Shown here piece after piece: positions 19,718-29,251 of a DNA stretch of 64,000 nucleotides. A program made the translations under genes and the position numbers. The DNA comes from Legionella waltersii (GTDB taxonomy: Bacteria; Pseudomonadota; Gammaproteobacteria; Legionellales; Legionellaceae), in the NCBI RefSeq assembly GCF_001468085.1, contig NZ_LNZB01000056.1:1-64000 (forward strand), given 5' to 3'. Each line of letters begins with the position of its first letter. The first letter of the stretch is position 1. The notes under the pieces were generated by a model. The model had not been told where the DNA came from and searched no databases. It saw only the letters and a list, made by a program, of their open reading frames with translations.

Positions 19718-21016
19718 ATGATGAAGCGACGTGTTGCTATTACAGGCTTAGGAGCAGTTTCTCCGCTAGGAAACGATGTTGTTAGTACCTGGAATAATTT
19801 AATGGCAGGGCATTCAGGCATAGATAACATAAAGCAGTTTGATGCCAGTGCTTTTCCAACTTATATTGCAGCAGAAGTTAAAAATTTTGTTCCACACCCA
19901 AGCTTACAGGGGAAACATACGCGCTTTGCCATGTCGTTCACACATTATGCCTTAGAGGCTGCAAGACAAGCATTTGAAGACGCGAATATAATACCAACTG
20001 ATCAAACAGCAGGCCAGTGGGGTGTTGTTACTGGAAGCGGAATGATGACTTCGGAGTTTGAGTATTTACAACGTTTTCAGCAATGCGCAGCTGTAGCGGG
20101 TGATATTGACTGGCAGAAACTTCAAGCATCTTCAAGGGATTTTTATCAACTAGTTGATTTTGGTAAAACCACATCAAACTCAGGTTTATCCATGCTTATT
20201 CAACAATTTGGTATTACTGGTTATGCAAGCTCCGTTCATACAGCGTGTGCCTCAGGTGGGCAGGCTTTAGGGTTGGCTTTGCAAGTCCTAAGAAGAGGCG
20301 AGGTTGATTACATGCTAGCAGGTGGCTTTGATTCAATGATTAATCCACTAGGACTCTCTAGCTTTTGTCTTTTAGGTGCTTTGTCTACCTATAATGAAAC
20401 TCCCAATACTGCAAGCCGGCCTTTTGATCTGACTCGAAATGGTTTTGTACTCGGTGAAGGAGCAGCGTTTTTAATCTTAGAGGATTGGGATAAAGCAAAA
20501 GCACGAGGCGCTCGTATTTATGCTGAGCTTGCTGGAGAAGGTAATTCTTTAAGTTCTTATAGAATTACTGATTCCCATCCTAATGGTGATGGAGCAATAC
20601 AAGCTATTGAAAGAGCGCTTTCCGATGCTGGAGTTCAACCAAGAGATGTGGACTACATTAATGCTCATGGAACTTCTACGAAGATGAATGATCTTAGTGA
20701 AACAAATGCTATAAAGGCTGTTTTTTCTGAAAGAATAGCGAATTTACCTGTTAGCTCAACAAAGAGCCAAACTGGACATTTGATTGCGGCAGCAGGGGCA
20801 CTTGAAGCTGTGCTTTCGGTAAAATCGATAGAACAAGGACAAATACCTAAAACGGCTAATTTAACCACTCCTGATCCCGAATGTGACTTAGACTATGTGA
20901 TTGATGGACCGAGGGAAAAATCATTAGGTGTAGTGGTATCGAATTCCTTTGGTTTTGGTGGGTCAAATAGTTGCTTGCTATTTAAGCATCCTGAATTTCA
21001 GGGAGCAAGGTCATGA
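19718..21016 (+). CDS. 3-oxoacyl-ACP synthase II-like ketosynthase
   Basis: A 432-residue FabF-type condensing enzyme. The Cys-His-His triad is intact: C177 in HTACASGGQAL, His in INAHGTSTKMND, and His in KSQTGHLIAAAGALEA. It also has the C-terminal SNSFGFGGSNSCL signature. In this cluster it would extend acyl chains on the AcpXL-like carrier. It overlaps the next ketosynthase gene by ATGA, so the two are made together and may form a heterodimer. Confidence 0.88.
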   Translation: MMKRRVAITGLGAVSPLGNDVVSTWNNLMAGHSGIDNIKQFDASAFPTYIAAEVKNFVPHPSLQGKHTRFAMSFTHYALEAARQAFEDANIIPTDQTAGQWGVVTGSGMMTSEFEYLQRFQQCAAVAGDIDWQKLQASSRDFYQLVDFGKTTSNSGLSMLIQQFGITGYASSVHTACASGGQALGLALQVLRRGEVDYMLAGGFDSMINPLGLSSFCLLGALSTYNETPNTASRPFDLTRNGFVLGEGAAFLILEDWDKAKARGARIYAELAGEGNSLSSYRITDSHPNGDGAIQAIERALSDAGVQPRDVDYINAHGTSTKMNDLSETNAIKAVFSERIANLPVSSTKSQTGHLIAAAGALEAVLSVKSIEQGQIPKTANLTTPDPECDLDYVIDGPREKSLGVVVSNSFGFGGSNSCLLFKHPEFQGARS

Positions 21017-22290
21017 ATAGAGAAAACAGAGTATTCATAACGGGGCGAAGTGCCTTATCGGCTTCTGGAGCAACTGCAGATGAAACCTGGAATGCAATAC
21101 TTTCTGGCCATTCTGGCATTGACAAGATTGAATCCCTTGAATCAGCCGAATGGGCTTATTGTTTAGGCGGCGAATTGAAGGATTTTCAACCAGCTAAACT
21201 GTTGCCTGATAGAAAATTGATAAAGGTTATTTCACGCCATGATGTAATGGGCATTAATGCTGCTGTTCAAGCCGTTGAGCAAAGTAGAATGATCAACTAC
21301 CGAGATAATCTTGCAGCAGCTGATGAATTTAATGAGCAAACTGCAATTTATGTTGGGTCACCCGGAAATAAATATTTTCAACAGTATGATTTTTTACAAT
21401 TAATTAGTAAAACTCAAGGTGACATGCGTACTTTTGCACAACAATTATTTGATGAAGTGCATCCCATGTGGTTGTTAAGAATATTGCCAAACAATGTGCT
21501 AGCATATACCGGGATTACGTACGGATTTAAAGGACCTAATCATAATGTGACGAATCATGCTGTAGGTGGAACTCAGGCCTTACTAGAAGCGTATCATGCT
21601 ATAAAATCTGGACAGGCAGAGAGGGCCATCGTCGTGGCGTATGATATAGCAACTGAACCACAAGCATTTTTTTATTACGAAAAATTAGGCGTATTGAGTA
21701 ATCGACATCTTAAACCTTTTGATGAACAACATGATGGTACTATTCTAGCTGAAGGCGCTGCTGCAATAGTCTTAGAAAGTGAATCCAGTGTTATGGCAAG
21801 AGAAGCAACGTGCTATGGTGAAATTGTTGGAGGTTTATCCGCTACTGAATCATCAGGTCTGTTTTCCATAGAATCAGATGGCAAGCATTTGACGCAATTG
21901 CTGGAGCAGGCATTGAATATGGCTCTAATAAAGCCTGAAGATATTGGTCTTGTAGTTGCTCATGGCAATGGGAATACTAAGTCAGATATCAGTGAAGCCC
22001 ATGCAATTAACTCAATCTTTTCAGGATATAAAACGCCAACCACAGCTTTTAAATGGTCCATGGGACATACTGTATGTGCTTCTGGTGTATTAGATGCAGT
22101 GCTCACTAGTTATGCACTAAATGCGAATTGCTCACCTGGGATAGCCAATCTTGAAAAAGTTGCATCAAGTTGTGAGGGCTTATCGGTAAGCAGTGATCAT
22201 CAAGACTTAAAAGGTAAACAGTATGCCGTGATGATCAACAGGGGATTTGCTAGCATGAATGCTTGTTTGGTGATTAAATCCTGTGATTAA
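21013..22290 (+). CDS. Ketosynthase-like partner lacking the catalytic Cys
   Basis: A 425-residue protein with the overall FabF fold pattern. Where active enzymes have a Cys (CASGG, CATG), it reads HAVGG, so H182 replaces the nucleophile. The two other triad positions remain: His in VVAHGNGNTKSD and His in WSMGHTVCASGVLDA. This pattern resembles the chain-length factors that pair with an active ketosynthase in type II polyketide and aryl polyene systems. I infer a KS-CLF-like heterodimer with the preceding gene that sets the length of the lipid A acyl chain; that role is not shown. Confidence 0.78.
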   Translation: MNRENRVFITGRSALSASGATADETWNAILSGHSGIDKIESLESAEWAYCLGGELKDFQPAKLLPDRKLIKVISRHDVMGINAAVQAVEQSRMINYRDNLAAADEFNEQTAIYVGSPGNKYFQQYDFLQLISKTQGDMRTFAQQLFDEVHPMWLLRILPNNVLAYTGITYGFKGPNHNVTNHAVGGTQALLEAYHAIKSGQAERAIVVAYDIATEPQAFFYYEKLGVLSNRHLKPFDEQHDGTILAEGAAAIVLESESSVMAREATCYGEIVGGLSATESSGLFSIESDGKHLTQLLEQALNMALIKPEDIGLVVAHGNGNTKSDISEAHAINSIFSGYKTPTTAFKWSMGHTVCASGVLDAVLTSYALNANCSPGIANLEKVASSCEGLSVSSDHQDLKGKQYAVMINRGFASMNACLVIKSCD

Positions 22291-23128
22291 CTTGAATGAG
22301 CAAATTGATCAATTACCTGTTAGTATTGCAGGACGTTTACTCTATCGTTTACTGCCCTATAGAAAAAAGTTGATTCGCGCGAATATAACTCAAGTTTATG
22401 GTGATAAGCTAAATGAAACTCAGAAAACGCACTTAATTAAGTCGTATTATTCCCATTTAGCTAAATCTCTGAAAGAAGCAATACAGCTTCGTTTTATGAG
22501 TGAACATCAGCTTAGAAATTGTGTGGAAGTTGTTGGTCATGAGAATATGCTGGCAGTTGTGGCTCAACAAAAGGGTGTATTAGTTGTTACCGGACATTTT
22601 GGCAATTGGGAATTCGCGCCGCTGGGCGGTGTAATGAATTTTAAAGAATTTAAAGGCCAATTTCATTTTATAAGAAGAACCCTACGTTTTAAACCCATAG
22701 AAAAAATCTTATTCAAACGCTACTATCAATCGGGCTTGAATGTCATACCTAAAAAAAACTCATTAGAACAAGTGTGTCTTGCTTTAGAGAAAAATCATGC
22801 TGTTATATTTGTTTTGGACCAGCATGCCTCTTTGGTTAATCGCGATGGAATTGCCGTAGAGTTTTTTGGGAAAAAGGCTGGGACTTATAGAAGTTTAGCA
22901 ACTTTGTCACGGCATACAGGGATTCCAGTTATACCTGCAGCAAGTTATCGATTACCAAATGGAAAGCATGTTTTGGAGTTTCATGACCCAATTCCATGGA
23001 AGGATTATGAAAGTACTCAAGAATCACTTTACCAAAACACGCTAGCTTATAACCAAGCACTTGAGAAGATCATTCTTGCTCATCCTGAGCAGTGGAATTG
23101 GATGCATAAACGTTGGAAGTTAGCCTAG
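22283..23128 (+). CDS. Lipid A late acyltransferase (LpxL/HtrB family)
   Basis: A 281-residue inner-membrane acyltransferase. The catalytic HX4E motif is H105-FGNW-E110 in VVTGHFGNWE. It lacks the long N-terminal membrane anchor of E. coli LpxL (306 residues). As the last gene of the cluster it corresponds to LpxXL, which places the very long chain on lipid A. It starts with GTG and overlaps the previous gene by 8 bases. Confidence 0.85.
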   Translation: MINLNEQIDQLPVSIAGRLLYRLLPYRKKLIRANITQVYGDKLNETQKTHLIKSYYSHLAKSLKEAIQLRFMSEHQLRNCVEVVGHENMLAVVAQQKGVLVVTGHFGNWEFAPLGGVMNFKEFKGQFHFIRRTLRFKPIEKILFKRYYQSGLNVIPKKNSLEQVCLALEKNHAVIFVLDQHASLVNRDGIAVEFFGKKAGTYRSLATLSRHTGIPVIPAASYRLPNGKHVLEFHDPIPWKDYESTQESLYQNTLAYNQALEKIILAHPEQWNWMHKRWKLA

Positions 23129-23133
23129 AACAA

Positions 23134-23451
23134 TTAGGAGGATTTTCGCGCTTTTCTTTTTCTCTCATCTCTTAAGTGTTTTAGTACAACAAATAGAGCA
23201 TTAATTTGTTCTTCATTAATGAATACTAAAACCATTGCATCTTTATCTGTTCTTAATATCTCATAATTAACATTGATCGCAAAATTATTAATATGTATTT
23301 CAATAACTCCTGCTGATGGTAAATGAACGCTCTTTTTTATAACAAGAGCGCCATTGGAAGAGATTTCTATAACATCAAGGGCTACATGTGAGATGAATGC
23401 ACGCATTTCTCCATTATTTTTCATTCTGAAATATAGCCTTTTTTCTTCCAT
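23134..23451 (-). CDS. PilZ-like domain protein
   Basis: A 105-residue protein. EKRLYFRMKNNG near the start resembles the RxxxR motif, and IEISSNGALV resembles the (D/N)xSxxG motif of PilZ domains that bind cyclic di-GMP. The Asp/Asn of the second motif is Glu here, so nucleotide binding is uncertain. The C-terminus is strongly basic. It is convergent with the acyltransferase gene, with only 5 bases between. Confidence 0.55.
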   Translation of the reverse strand: MEEKRLYFRMKNNGEMRAFISHVALDVIEISSNGALVIKKSVHLPSAGVIEIHINNFAINVNYEILRTDKDAMVLVFINEEQINALFVVLKHLRDERKRKARKSS

Positions 23452-23539
23452 ATCTACTTCAATTTTATGTGGTTTAACTTTAATTTTGGTGTATTACTGT
23501 GATCCCGTCAAGTAAGCAATTATTAGTTATATAGAGGAG

Positions 23540-26140
23540 CTATTTTATTCTTACTGAACATGAAGATAATTCCTTCGCAATTGAACTTGTTTCAATGTAT
23601 GAACTTGCGCGAGTATAAAATCTAGAAAGTTTACCCAGAGCCGAGGTAACTGTTTCTGATAGCAAATTAGCTGTTTGATTGAGAAGGGTTTCAGGCGCTG
23701 GTTTTTTAACGGAGGGATTAGTGATAACTGGTATTTGTTGTGGCATAGGGCAGTTAAGCTCCTTTTTAAATTCATTTAAAAACATTGAGCTATCGGGAAA
23801 TTCTCCAGCAAGTTGTTGCGCATCATCGCTTTTATTCTGAGCTAATTTAATTTCTATCAAGCGCAGGGAGTTAAGTTCAAATAAACCCTGATGGGTATTA
23901 AGCCAAGCGCTGATTTCTGAATTACTCTCCGATAAAACCAACAGTGACTTATACAACTGTTGTATCTCTTGACGAATAGATTCTTCATTTTTAGTACTCG
24001 CCTTCAATGCAAATACCCTATATGATTTTATTAACGCATCTAGGTTTTCAACAGAGCAATCAGATTTGATTTCTTTCAGAATGCCGATTATATCTGCTTG
24101 CATGACATCATGTATTGCAGTAGTATTGATGCGCGATTCTGTGTTTTTTTGCACAAGGTTAGCATCTACATTGTCTGTTGCAACAACATACATCGGTGGA
24201 TTCGGGTAGAAAAAGCCGGTCCAACCATAGTACCAACACCGTTTAAAGCGTCTAAATAGGCGATCAAAGAAACCTGTTTCCTCACTGAATTTAATTTCCA
24301 ATGTTGCTTCCTTTTGTGCTTGTTTGACCATGTCACATACTTCTTTATGAAGATCTGGATTGAGCTTTTTAAGGGCTAACTCACAAAGATTAACTACGTG
24401 GTTGTAATTTTCAACGCCTCCTTGTTGACCATACTGATGAATGGTTTGTTTTGCATTGTGGAGGATTAAGAAATAGGCGATTTGCTCATCAAAAAGTTCA
24501 GGGAAATTTAAAAATGCACTATAGATAGTATCTCTAATGGGTTGCGACAGCTCATTACGAGTAATTAGAATAACAATATGATGTAGCGATTGCCTACGAG
24601 TCTCAGTAGCTCCTTCTTGGAGGCAATAGTTCAAGTAATCAGTAATCAACTTGTCGAGGTGTTTTGTTTCACCTTTAAAATGCATAATGAAATAATCAAG
24701 TGAGGTAATCGTTTTTTTCCTCTGTACCAACTCTGCAACTAGAGGATGTTCTTTAATGTCAGTGGGGATAAGTTCAAGGACATTGTCTGTCGTCGTATCA
24801 GTAGCCGAATAAAGAAAACCTAATACACCGGTGTTTTGTTCTTGAGGTTTATTTTTATCTTCAGGGGCGATAGGTTGAATCCTTTGTATAAGGCATTGAG
24901 GATTAAGAGCGTTCTCCTCATAGAATAAGCTAATATCACCACTTTCAGCATTTGCTCTAAGGTAATAATTAATGAACAGAGAGATATAGCTATTGATTCG
25001 TTTAAATTGCTCGAACTGGCTTAAGCAAATGATTAATTGGATTGTATTTTTGGAAAATGGGCACTTTGAATTTAATAAATTGAATGCATGCAGTGTGATA
25101 AACTCAACCATGGATTTGCTTTGGTGACCTTGCATAAAGAGGCGCAGAGCGTGGACTAAAATTCTATCATTGGTGTATTTAAGTTTAGCCAAATGAGCGG
25201 GTTGATATAACTGGATATGCTGGAGCATTTTGCTACTAAGAGAATCACGAATCGGTTGCTCTAAAGAGTTCAATTCCGATAGGACTAACGGACTTGCTAT
25301 TCTCATTAAATGAGCAAGAACAAGATGTGCATTTGGCATGAAATAATAATGTCTAAGCCAATATGAAATGATGTTAGGATGGGGGTTTCTTCCAAGTAGC
25401 GCACTTATCTGTTGTTCTGAAAGTAGGTGAAAATGAGGAATTGAGAAAAGAATACTTGTGGCTGCTTCCGGTTCTAGCACTCCAATGCGTTGGGTGGTAA
25501 GAGTACTAGGTTGTATCTGATGAACAAAAGTATTCAACCTGGAAGGGATATGTTGATTATTATTTTTAATGGCGTCAAGTATTGAGGGGCCCTTAAGATT
25601 TGTTAAATAGTCCTCTTGACTTAACAAATAAATGATTAATAACGATTTGACTTGCTTATCTTCTGCAAGCTGTATGATTTCAAGAACTTGTCGGTGAGAA
25701 AATTGACTTACTACCATAGCCTCTATGAATCTATTTTGATTCTCGTCATTGGTATTAATTTCCTTAATGTAGTCGGAATTATTGATCGCGATTTTTAAAA
25801 GTTCAAAATTTAAGGGGGAATTTCCTTTCATGCGACGCTCCAGCCATTTGAATGACGTTAATTTTATGATGTAGGGTAAAAGCGTTGCATCATCTGGTGA
25901 AAGTAATAAACATTGAGTGCTAAACCAATGCTTTTGGTTTGCTGTTAAAGAGGTTTCTTGAGTTACCGCTATTTTTATTGTCCTCGCTAATTGTCCGTGG
26001 GAATGTAATATCTGTAATCGCGTAGCTAATTCTGGAGGAGGTAACTGGGAATCATTGTAGGCACTTAATAGACTAATAAATTGCTGAATGAGTTCCGTAG
26101 GATTATCCAGTGATGGCGGGCTGCCTTTAGAATCAGTCAT
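23540..26140 (-). CDS. Large unknown protein, possible Dot/Icm effector
   Basis: An 866-residue protein that I cannot assign to a family. It is mostly helical in appearance, rich in Leu, Gln and Asn, with no signal peptide. A short hydrophobic aromatic stretch (CWYYGWTGFFYPNPP) lies near residue 640, and the last 60 residues are Ser-rich and basic. Large, cytoplasmic, helical proteins of this type next to conserved genes are often Dot/Icm substrates in Legionella, so effector status is plausible but unproven. GGAGG-type sequence precedes the ATG (CAAGGAGGAGCC on the minus strand). The flanking dapF is on the same strand 192 bases upstream. Confidence 0.7.
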   Translation of the reverse strand: MTDSKGSPPSLDNPTELIQQFISLLSAYNDSQLPPPELATRLQILHSHGQLARTIKIAVTQETSLTANQKHWFSTQCLLLSPDDATLLPYIIKLTSFKWLERRMKGNSPLNFELLKIAINNSDYIKEINTNDENQNRFIEAMVVSQFSHRQVLEIIQLAEDKQVKSLLIIYLLSQEDYLTNLKGPSILDAIKNNNQHIPSRLNTFVHQIQPSTLTTQRIGVLEPEAATSILFSIPHFHLLSEQQISALLGRNPHPNIISYWLRHYYFMPNAHLVLAHLMRIASPLVLSELNSLEQPIRDSLSSKMLQHIQLYQPAHLAKLKYTNDRILVHALRLFMQGHQSKSMVEFITLHAFNLLNSKCPFSKNTIQLIICLSQFEQFKRINSYISLFINYYLRANAESGDISLFYEENALNPQCLIQRIQPIAPEDKNKPQEQNTGVLGFLYSATDTTTDNVLELIPTDIKEHPLVAELVQRKKTITSLDYFIMHFKGETKHLDKLITDYLNYCLQEGATETRRQSLHHIVILITRNELSQPIRDTIYSAFLNFPELFDEQIAYFLILHNAKQTIHQYGQQGGVENYNHVVNLCELALKKLNPDLHKEVCDMVKQAQKEATLEIKFSEETGFFDRLFRRFKRCWYYGWTGFFYPNPPMYVVATDNVDANLVQKNTESRINTTAIHDVMQADIIGILKEIKSDCSVENLDALIKSYRVFALKASTKNEESIRQEIQQLYKSLLVLSESNSEISAWLNTHQGLFELNSLRLIEIKLAQNKSDDAQQLAGEFPDSSMFLNEFKKELNCPMPQQIPVITNPSVKKPAPETLLNQTANLLSETVTSALGKLSRFYTRASSYIETSSIAKELSSCSVRIK

Positions 26141-26332
26141 TGGCTCCTCCTTGACCTTAGCTCTATCAAAAGACCTTTTTAAACGTTAGGTTCGAATTCG
26201 AATTCGCTTATTAAATTCCAGTGTGTCTTGAGATTAAGTTTCTTGTTGTTCTGTTAATTCCATTTAATGGATACGGTCAGAATAACTGACTGAAAAAAAA
26301 ATTCAATAGGTGATTTAAAAGTGGTAAATAGG

Positions 26333-27166
26333 TTATGGAAGCATTTTTCCTTCATAAACGAAGGCAGCAGGGCCGGTAAGAATTATATCTCCATCAATTT
26401 TGGGCCAACTGACCTGCAAATCACCTCCGAGTAAAGATATGGAGATTAGATCTGCAAGATTATAAAAAAGTCGGCCAATCGCAGCAGCTGCTACAGCACC
26501 ACTACCACAAGCAATAGTTTCCCCGCAGCCGCGCTCATACACCCTTAGCTTGATATGATGTTCATTCAAAATTTGCATGAACTCAACATTCGTTTGCTCT
26601 GGAAATAGAGGGTGCAAACAGATCTGCTTTCCTAATGCGTGGACAGGTGCCTGATCGACATCTGGAACTGCTAACACTGCATGAGGATTCCCTACACCAA
26701 TTGAATGAAAGTTAACAATCTGCTCATCGTTGAGGCGAAGGGAGTATTGGTCTAATTGTGTAGGCACATTTAAAGGAATTTGAGCCGGAGATAGTTTTGG
26801 TTTACCCATGTTAACACTGACAGAATCATCAGCGTTTATTACCAATTCCATATGAGTGGTTTTTGTTGCAACGGTCAGTTTATTTTTATTGGTAAGTCCA
26901 TAATGTTTTGCGAATAATGCAATGCACCTGGCTCCATTTCCACATTGTCCAACTTCTTGTCCATCGGCATTAAAAATTCGATATTGAAAATCGATATTTT
27001 CATTTTGGCTAGGTTCAATCAGTAAACATTGATCAAAGCCAATTCCTGTACTGCGATTTGCCATTTTTGCAATTTGAAGTGGATTGAGTTTGATCTGTTG
27101 ATGGATAGCGTCGATGACTATGAAGTCATTCCCTAAGCCATGCATTTTAGTAAAGTGTATCGTCAT
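26333..27166 (-). CDS. dapF: Diaminopimelate epimerase
   Basis: Converts LL- to meso-diaminopimelate for lysine and peptidoglycan synthesis. The 277-residue protein has both catalytic cysteines, C75 in GQCGNGARC and C220 in GETIACGSGAVA. The family N-terminus FTKMHGLGNDFIVID is intact. Confidence 0.97.
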   Translation of the reverse strand: MTIHFTKMHGLGNDFIVIDAIHQQIKLNPLQIAKMANRSTGIGFDQCLLIEPSQNENIDFQYRIFNADGQEVGQCGNGARCIALFAKHYGLTNKNKLTVATKTTHMELVINADDSVSVNMGKPKLSPAQIPLNVPTQLDQYSLRLNDEQIVNFHSIGVGNPHAVLAVPDVDQAPVHALGKQICLHPLFPEQTNVEFMQILNEHHIKLRVYERGCGETIACGSGAVAAAAIGRLFYNLADLISISLLGGDLQVSWPKIDGDIILTGPAAFVYEGKMLP

Positions 27167-27441
27167 TTAGTTGCTCATCATTTAGAAGTTGTGCCAGTGA
27201 TTTTGGAGGTATCTGGTAAGTACAATGGCCCCTTTTGACCACAAGCAGATACACATAGAGACACTAGACATACTATAAAAATGAATTGGGGGAATTTCAT
27301 CTAATTAAATTATAGGGTGTTTTATCAGAGATTATATTTAAACTGCCCATTGAATTCCATTTTTTTTCTATATTTTGTCTTCTAAACTTGCGCAGTTCTT
27401 TCTCATTGAGGATAATTTCAATTTTAGTTGGAGAATCTCTT

Positions 27442-28098
27442 TTGACCATTTATACGAAAGAACCTCAAGTAAAAGCACAGGCCTGCATTATCTGGATGCA
27501 TGGATTGGGTGCTGATGCTTCAGACATGATGGGATTGGCTGATCAATTAAATGATCAGGATTTAGGTATAAAGCATGTATTTCTAGATGCTCCTTTAAGA
27601 TCAGTAACCTTGAATAACGGTATGATTATGCCTGCTTGGTACGATATTATTGGTTTAGATTTAATCCATCGTGAGGATAAGGAAGGAATTGAAGAGTCTG
27701 CTGCTATGATAAGAAGCGTTCTTGATTCACAATTACAAAGTGAATTCACATCCCAACAACTATTTTTAGCAGGTTTTTCTCAAGGAGGAGCTATGGCTTT
27801 GCATACTGCTCTGAATTATGAGGGTAGTCTTGGTGGAATTATTGCACTATCAGCTTATATCCCTCTGGCTAATCATATAATTCCAAGTTTAGATGGCAGC
27901 ACGCCAATTTTTATGGGTGCAGGCCAATACGATCCTTTAGTATTACCAAAATGGACACAGCAGAGTAAAAATTGGTTATTGTCTCAAGGATTTAAAGAGA
28001 TTTCTTATCATGAATATCCTATGGAGCATTCAGTGTGTTTCGAAGAACTAAAAGACCTTGGCTTATGGTTGAATCAACAAATACAAGGAGCTTATTAA
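27442..28098 (+). CDS. Carboxylesterase / acyl-protein thioesterase-like hydrolase
   Basis: A serine alpha/beta hydrolase of the phospholipase/carboxylesterase family (EstB, YpfH, APT1 type). It has the oxyanion segment IIWMHGLGADASD, nucleophile Ser in GFSQGGAMAL, Asp in GAGQYDPLV and His in EYPMEHSVC. I chose the TTG at 27442: GGAG stands nine bases upstream and the resulting 218 residues equal the family length. The frame stays open upstream to a TTG at 27388. Its stop overlaps the ratA start by one base. Confidence 0.85.
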   Translation: MTIYTKEPQVKAQACIIWMHGLGADASDMMGLADQLNDQDLGIKHVFLDAPLRSVTLNNGMIMPAWYDIIGLDLIHREDKEGIEESAAMIRSVLDSQLQSEFTSQQLFLAGFSQGGAMALHTALNYEGSLGGIIALSAYIPLANHIIPSLDGSTPIFMGAGQYDPLVLPKWTQQSKNWLLSQGFKEISYHEYPMEHSVCFEELKDLGLWLNQQIQGAY

Positions 28099-28532
28099 TG
28101 CCTATAGTGAAACGATCGCGAACGGTTTCCTTTACCTGTGAGCAAATGTATCGTTTGGTGAATGAAGTAGAGAATTACGCGGAGTTCTTACCTTATTGTA
28201 CTGAAAGTAAAGTGAATCATCGAGATGCAGATGAAGTGCAGGCTACTTTAGTTATTGGAGCAGCAGGCATGAGTAAGTCTTTTACCACACGTAACCGATT
28301 GCAAGTCAATAAAATGATTGAAATTCGACTTGTAGATGGTCCATTCAGTCATCTTGAGGGATTTTGGAGATTCGACGAAGTGAAAAAAGGTTGTCAAATT
28401 TCATTCGATTTGGAGTTTGAGTTTAAAGGAAAAATATTTTCAATGCTGCTAGGCCCTGTTTTTGATCAAGTGACTGATAAGATGGTTGATGCATTTTGTG
28501 AAAGAGCCGAGGCAGTGTATGGTTCAAGTTGA
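28098..28532 (+). CDS. ratA: RatA/CoqD-like START-domain protein
   Basis: A 144-residue protein of the SRPBCC superfamily (polyketide cyclase type) that in E. coli is described as the ribosome association toxin RatA and is related to the ubiquinone-binding Coq10. Family features include VNEVENYAEFLPYC at the N-terminal helix and GPFSHLEGFWRF in the sheet. The start overlaps the esterase stop (TAATG). The frame is open further upstream but this ATG fits the family. It is followed by rnfH in the usual order. Confidence 0.9.
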   Translation: MPIVKRSRTVSFTCEQMYRLVNEVENYAEFLPYCTESKVNHRDADEVQATLVIGAAGMSKSFTTRNRLQVNKMIEIRLVDGPFSHLEGFWRFDEVKKGCQISFDLEFEFKGKIFSMLLGPVFDQVTDKMVDAFCERAEAVYGSS

Positions 28533-28821
28533 GTTGATTTATGTTCCTGGATCGGGTTCGACGGTCCATATGCGGCTGGATTTAAAGGATGGAGCTACCG
28601 TTGAGCAAGCTCTCAACCAATCGAATATATACAGCATTTGTCCAGAAACAAATGGTTTAGCTATCGGTATTTATGGCAAATTGGTCTCAAATGAGACCAC
28701 ATTAAAGGAAGGAGACCGGATAGAGCTTTATCGGTCTTTAATCCTCGATCCAAAGGACAAGCGCCGGAAAGTCGCTCAAGTCAAATTGAAAACTAAGCTC
28801 GCGAATAAAAAGCGGGATTGA
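28519..28821 (+). CDS. rnfH: RnfH/RatB family protein
   Basis: A 100-residue ubiquitin-fold (UPF0125) protein of unknown mechanism. It begins VQVELIYVPGSG and includes the family stretch GIYGKLVSNETTLKEGDRIELYRSLILDPKDKRR. I chose the ATG at 28519, overlapping the end of ratA by 14 bases; the open frame reaches 11 codons further upstream. The ratA-rnfH pair beside bamE is common in gammaproteobacteria. Confidence 0.9.
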   Translation: MVQVELIYVPGSGSTVHMRLDLKDGATVEQALNQSNIYSICPETNGLAIGIYGKLVSNETTLKEGDRIELYRSLILDPKDKRRKVAQVKLKTKLANKKRD

Positions 28822-28840
28822 CAGAGCGACTACGTTTCTT

Positions 28841-29155
28841 TTATGGCTTATGCTCAATTTTTGCCAACGAATTATTGGAGAAATACAGAACTACCTTTCG
28901 TTTTTCTATAGCTCCTTGACCTCTTCGCCAAGTGTAAGCGTAGTCCCACCGATTGTTATTAAACATAGGACTTAATAAGCTTGTCCCCATTAATAGGGCA
29001 ACATCATTTTTACTCATTCCAACTTTCAGTCGATTAATTTTTGACTGAGGGAGCAGATTGCCTTGTTGAGTTATTCGTCTTGACAAATCAATGGAAGAGC
29101 ATTGAGTCAATCCTAAGGTTAATATCACACACATGAAAAGGGTTATTAGTCGCAT
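28841..29155 (-). CDS. bamE: Outer membrane assembly lipoprotein BamE
   Basis: BamE is a lipoprotein of the Bam complex that inserts outer membrane proteins. The 104-residue protein from ATG 29155 has a lipoprotein signal peptide with the lipobox around LTQC, then the SmpA/OmlA pattern NRLKVGMSKNDVALLMGTSL. The open frame extends ten codons further up, but GTAGG stands before this ATG. It is divergent from fur, with 96 bases between the two starts. Confidence 0.92.
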   Translation of the reverse strand: MRLITLFMCVILTLGLTQCSSIDLSRRITQQGNLLPQSKINRLKVGMSKNDVALLMGTSLLSPMFNNNRWDYAYTWRRGQGAIEKRKVVLYFSNNSLAKIEHKP

Positions 29156-29251
29156 TTTTTTGCCTACCATGAAAAATTTCGCCATAATAGCATGTCATTT
29201 GTTGAAAGGCACCTGTCATCAAGTTGAATTCATTAGTGTAAAGGAGCTCGT

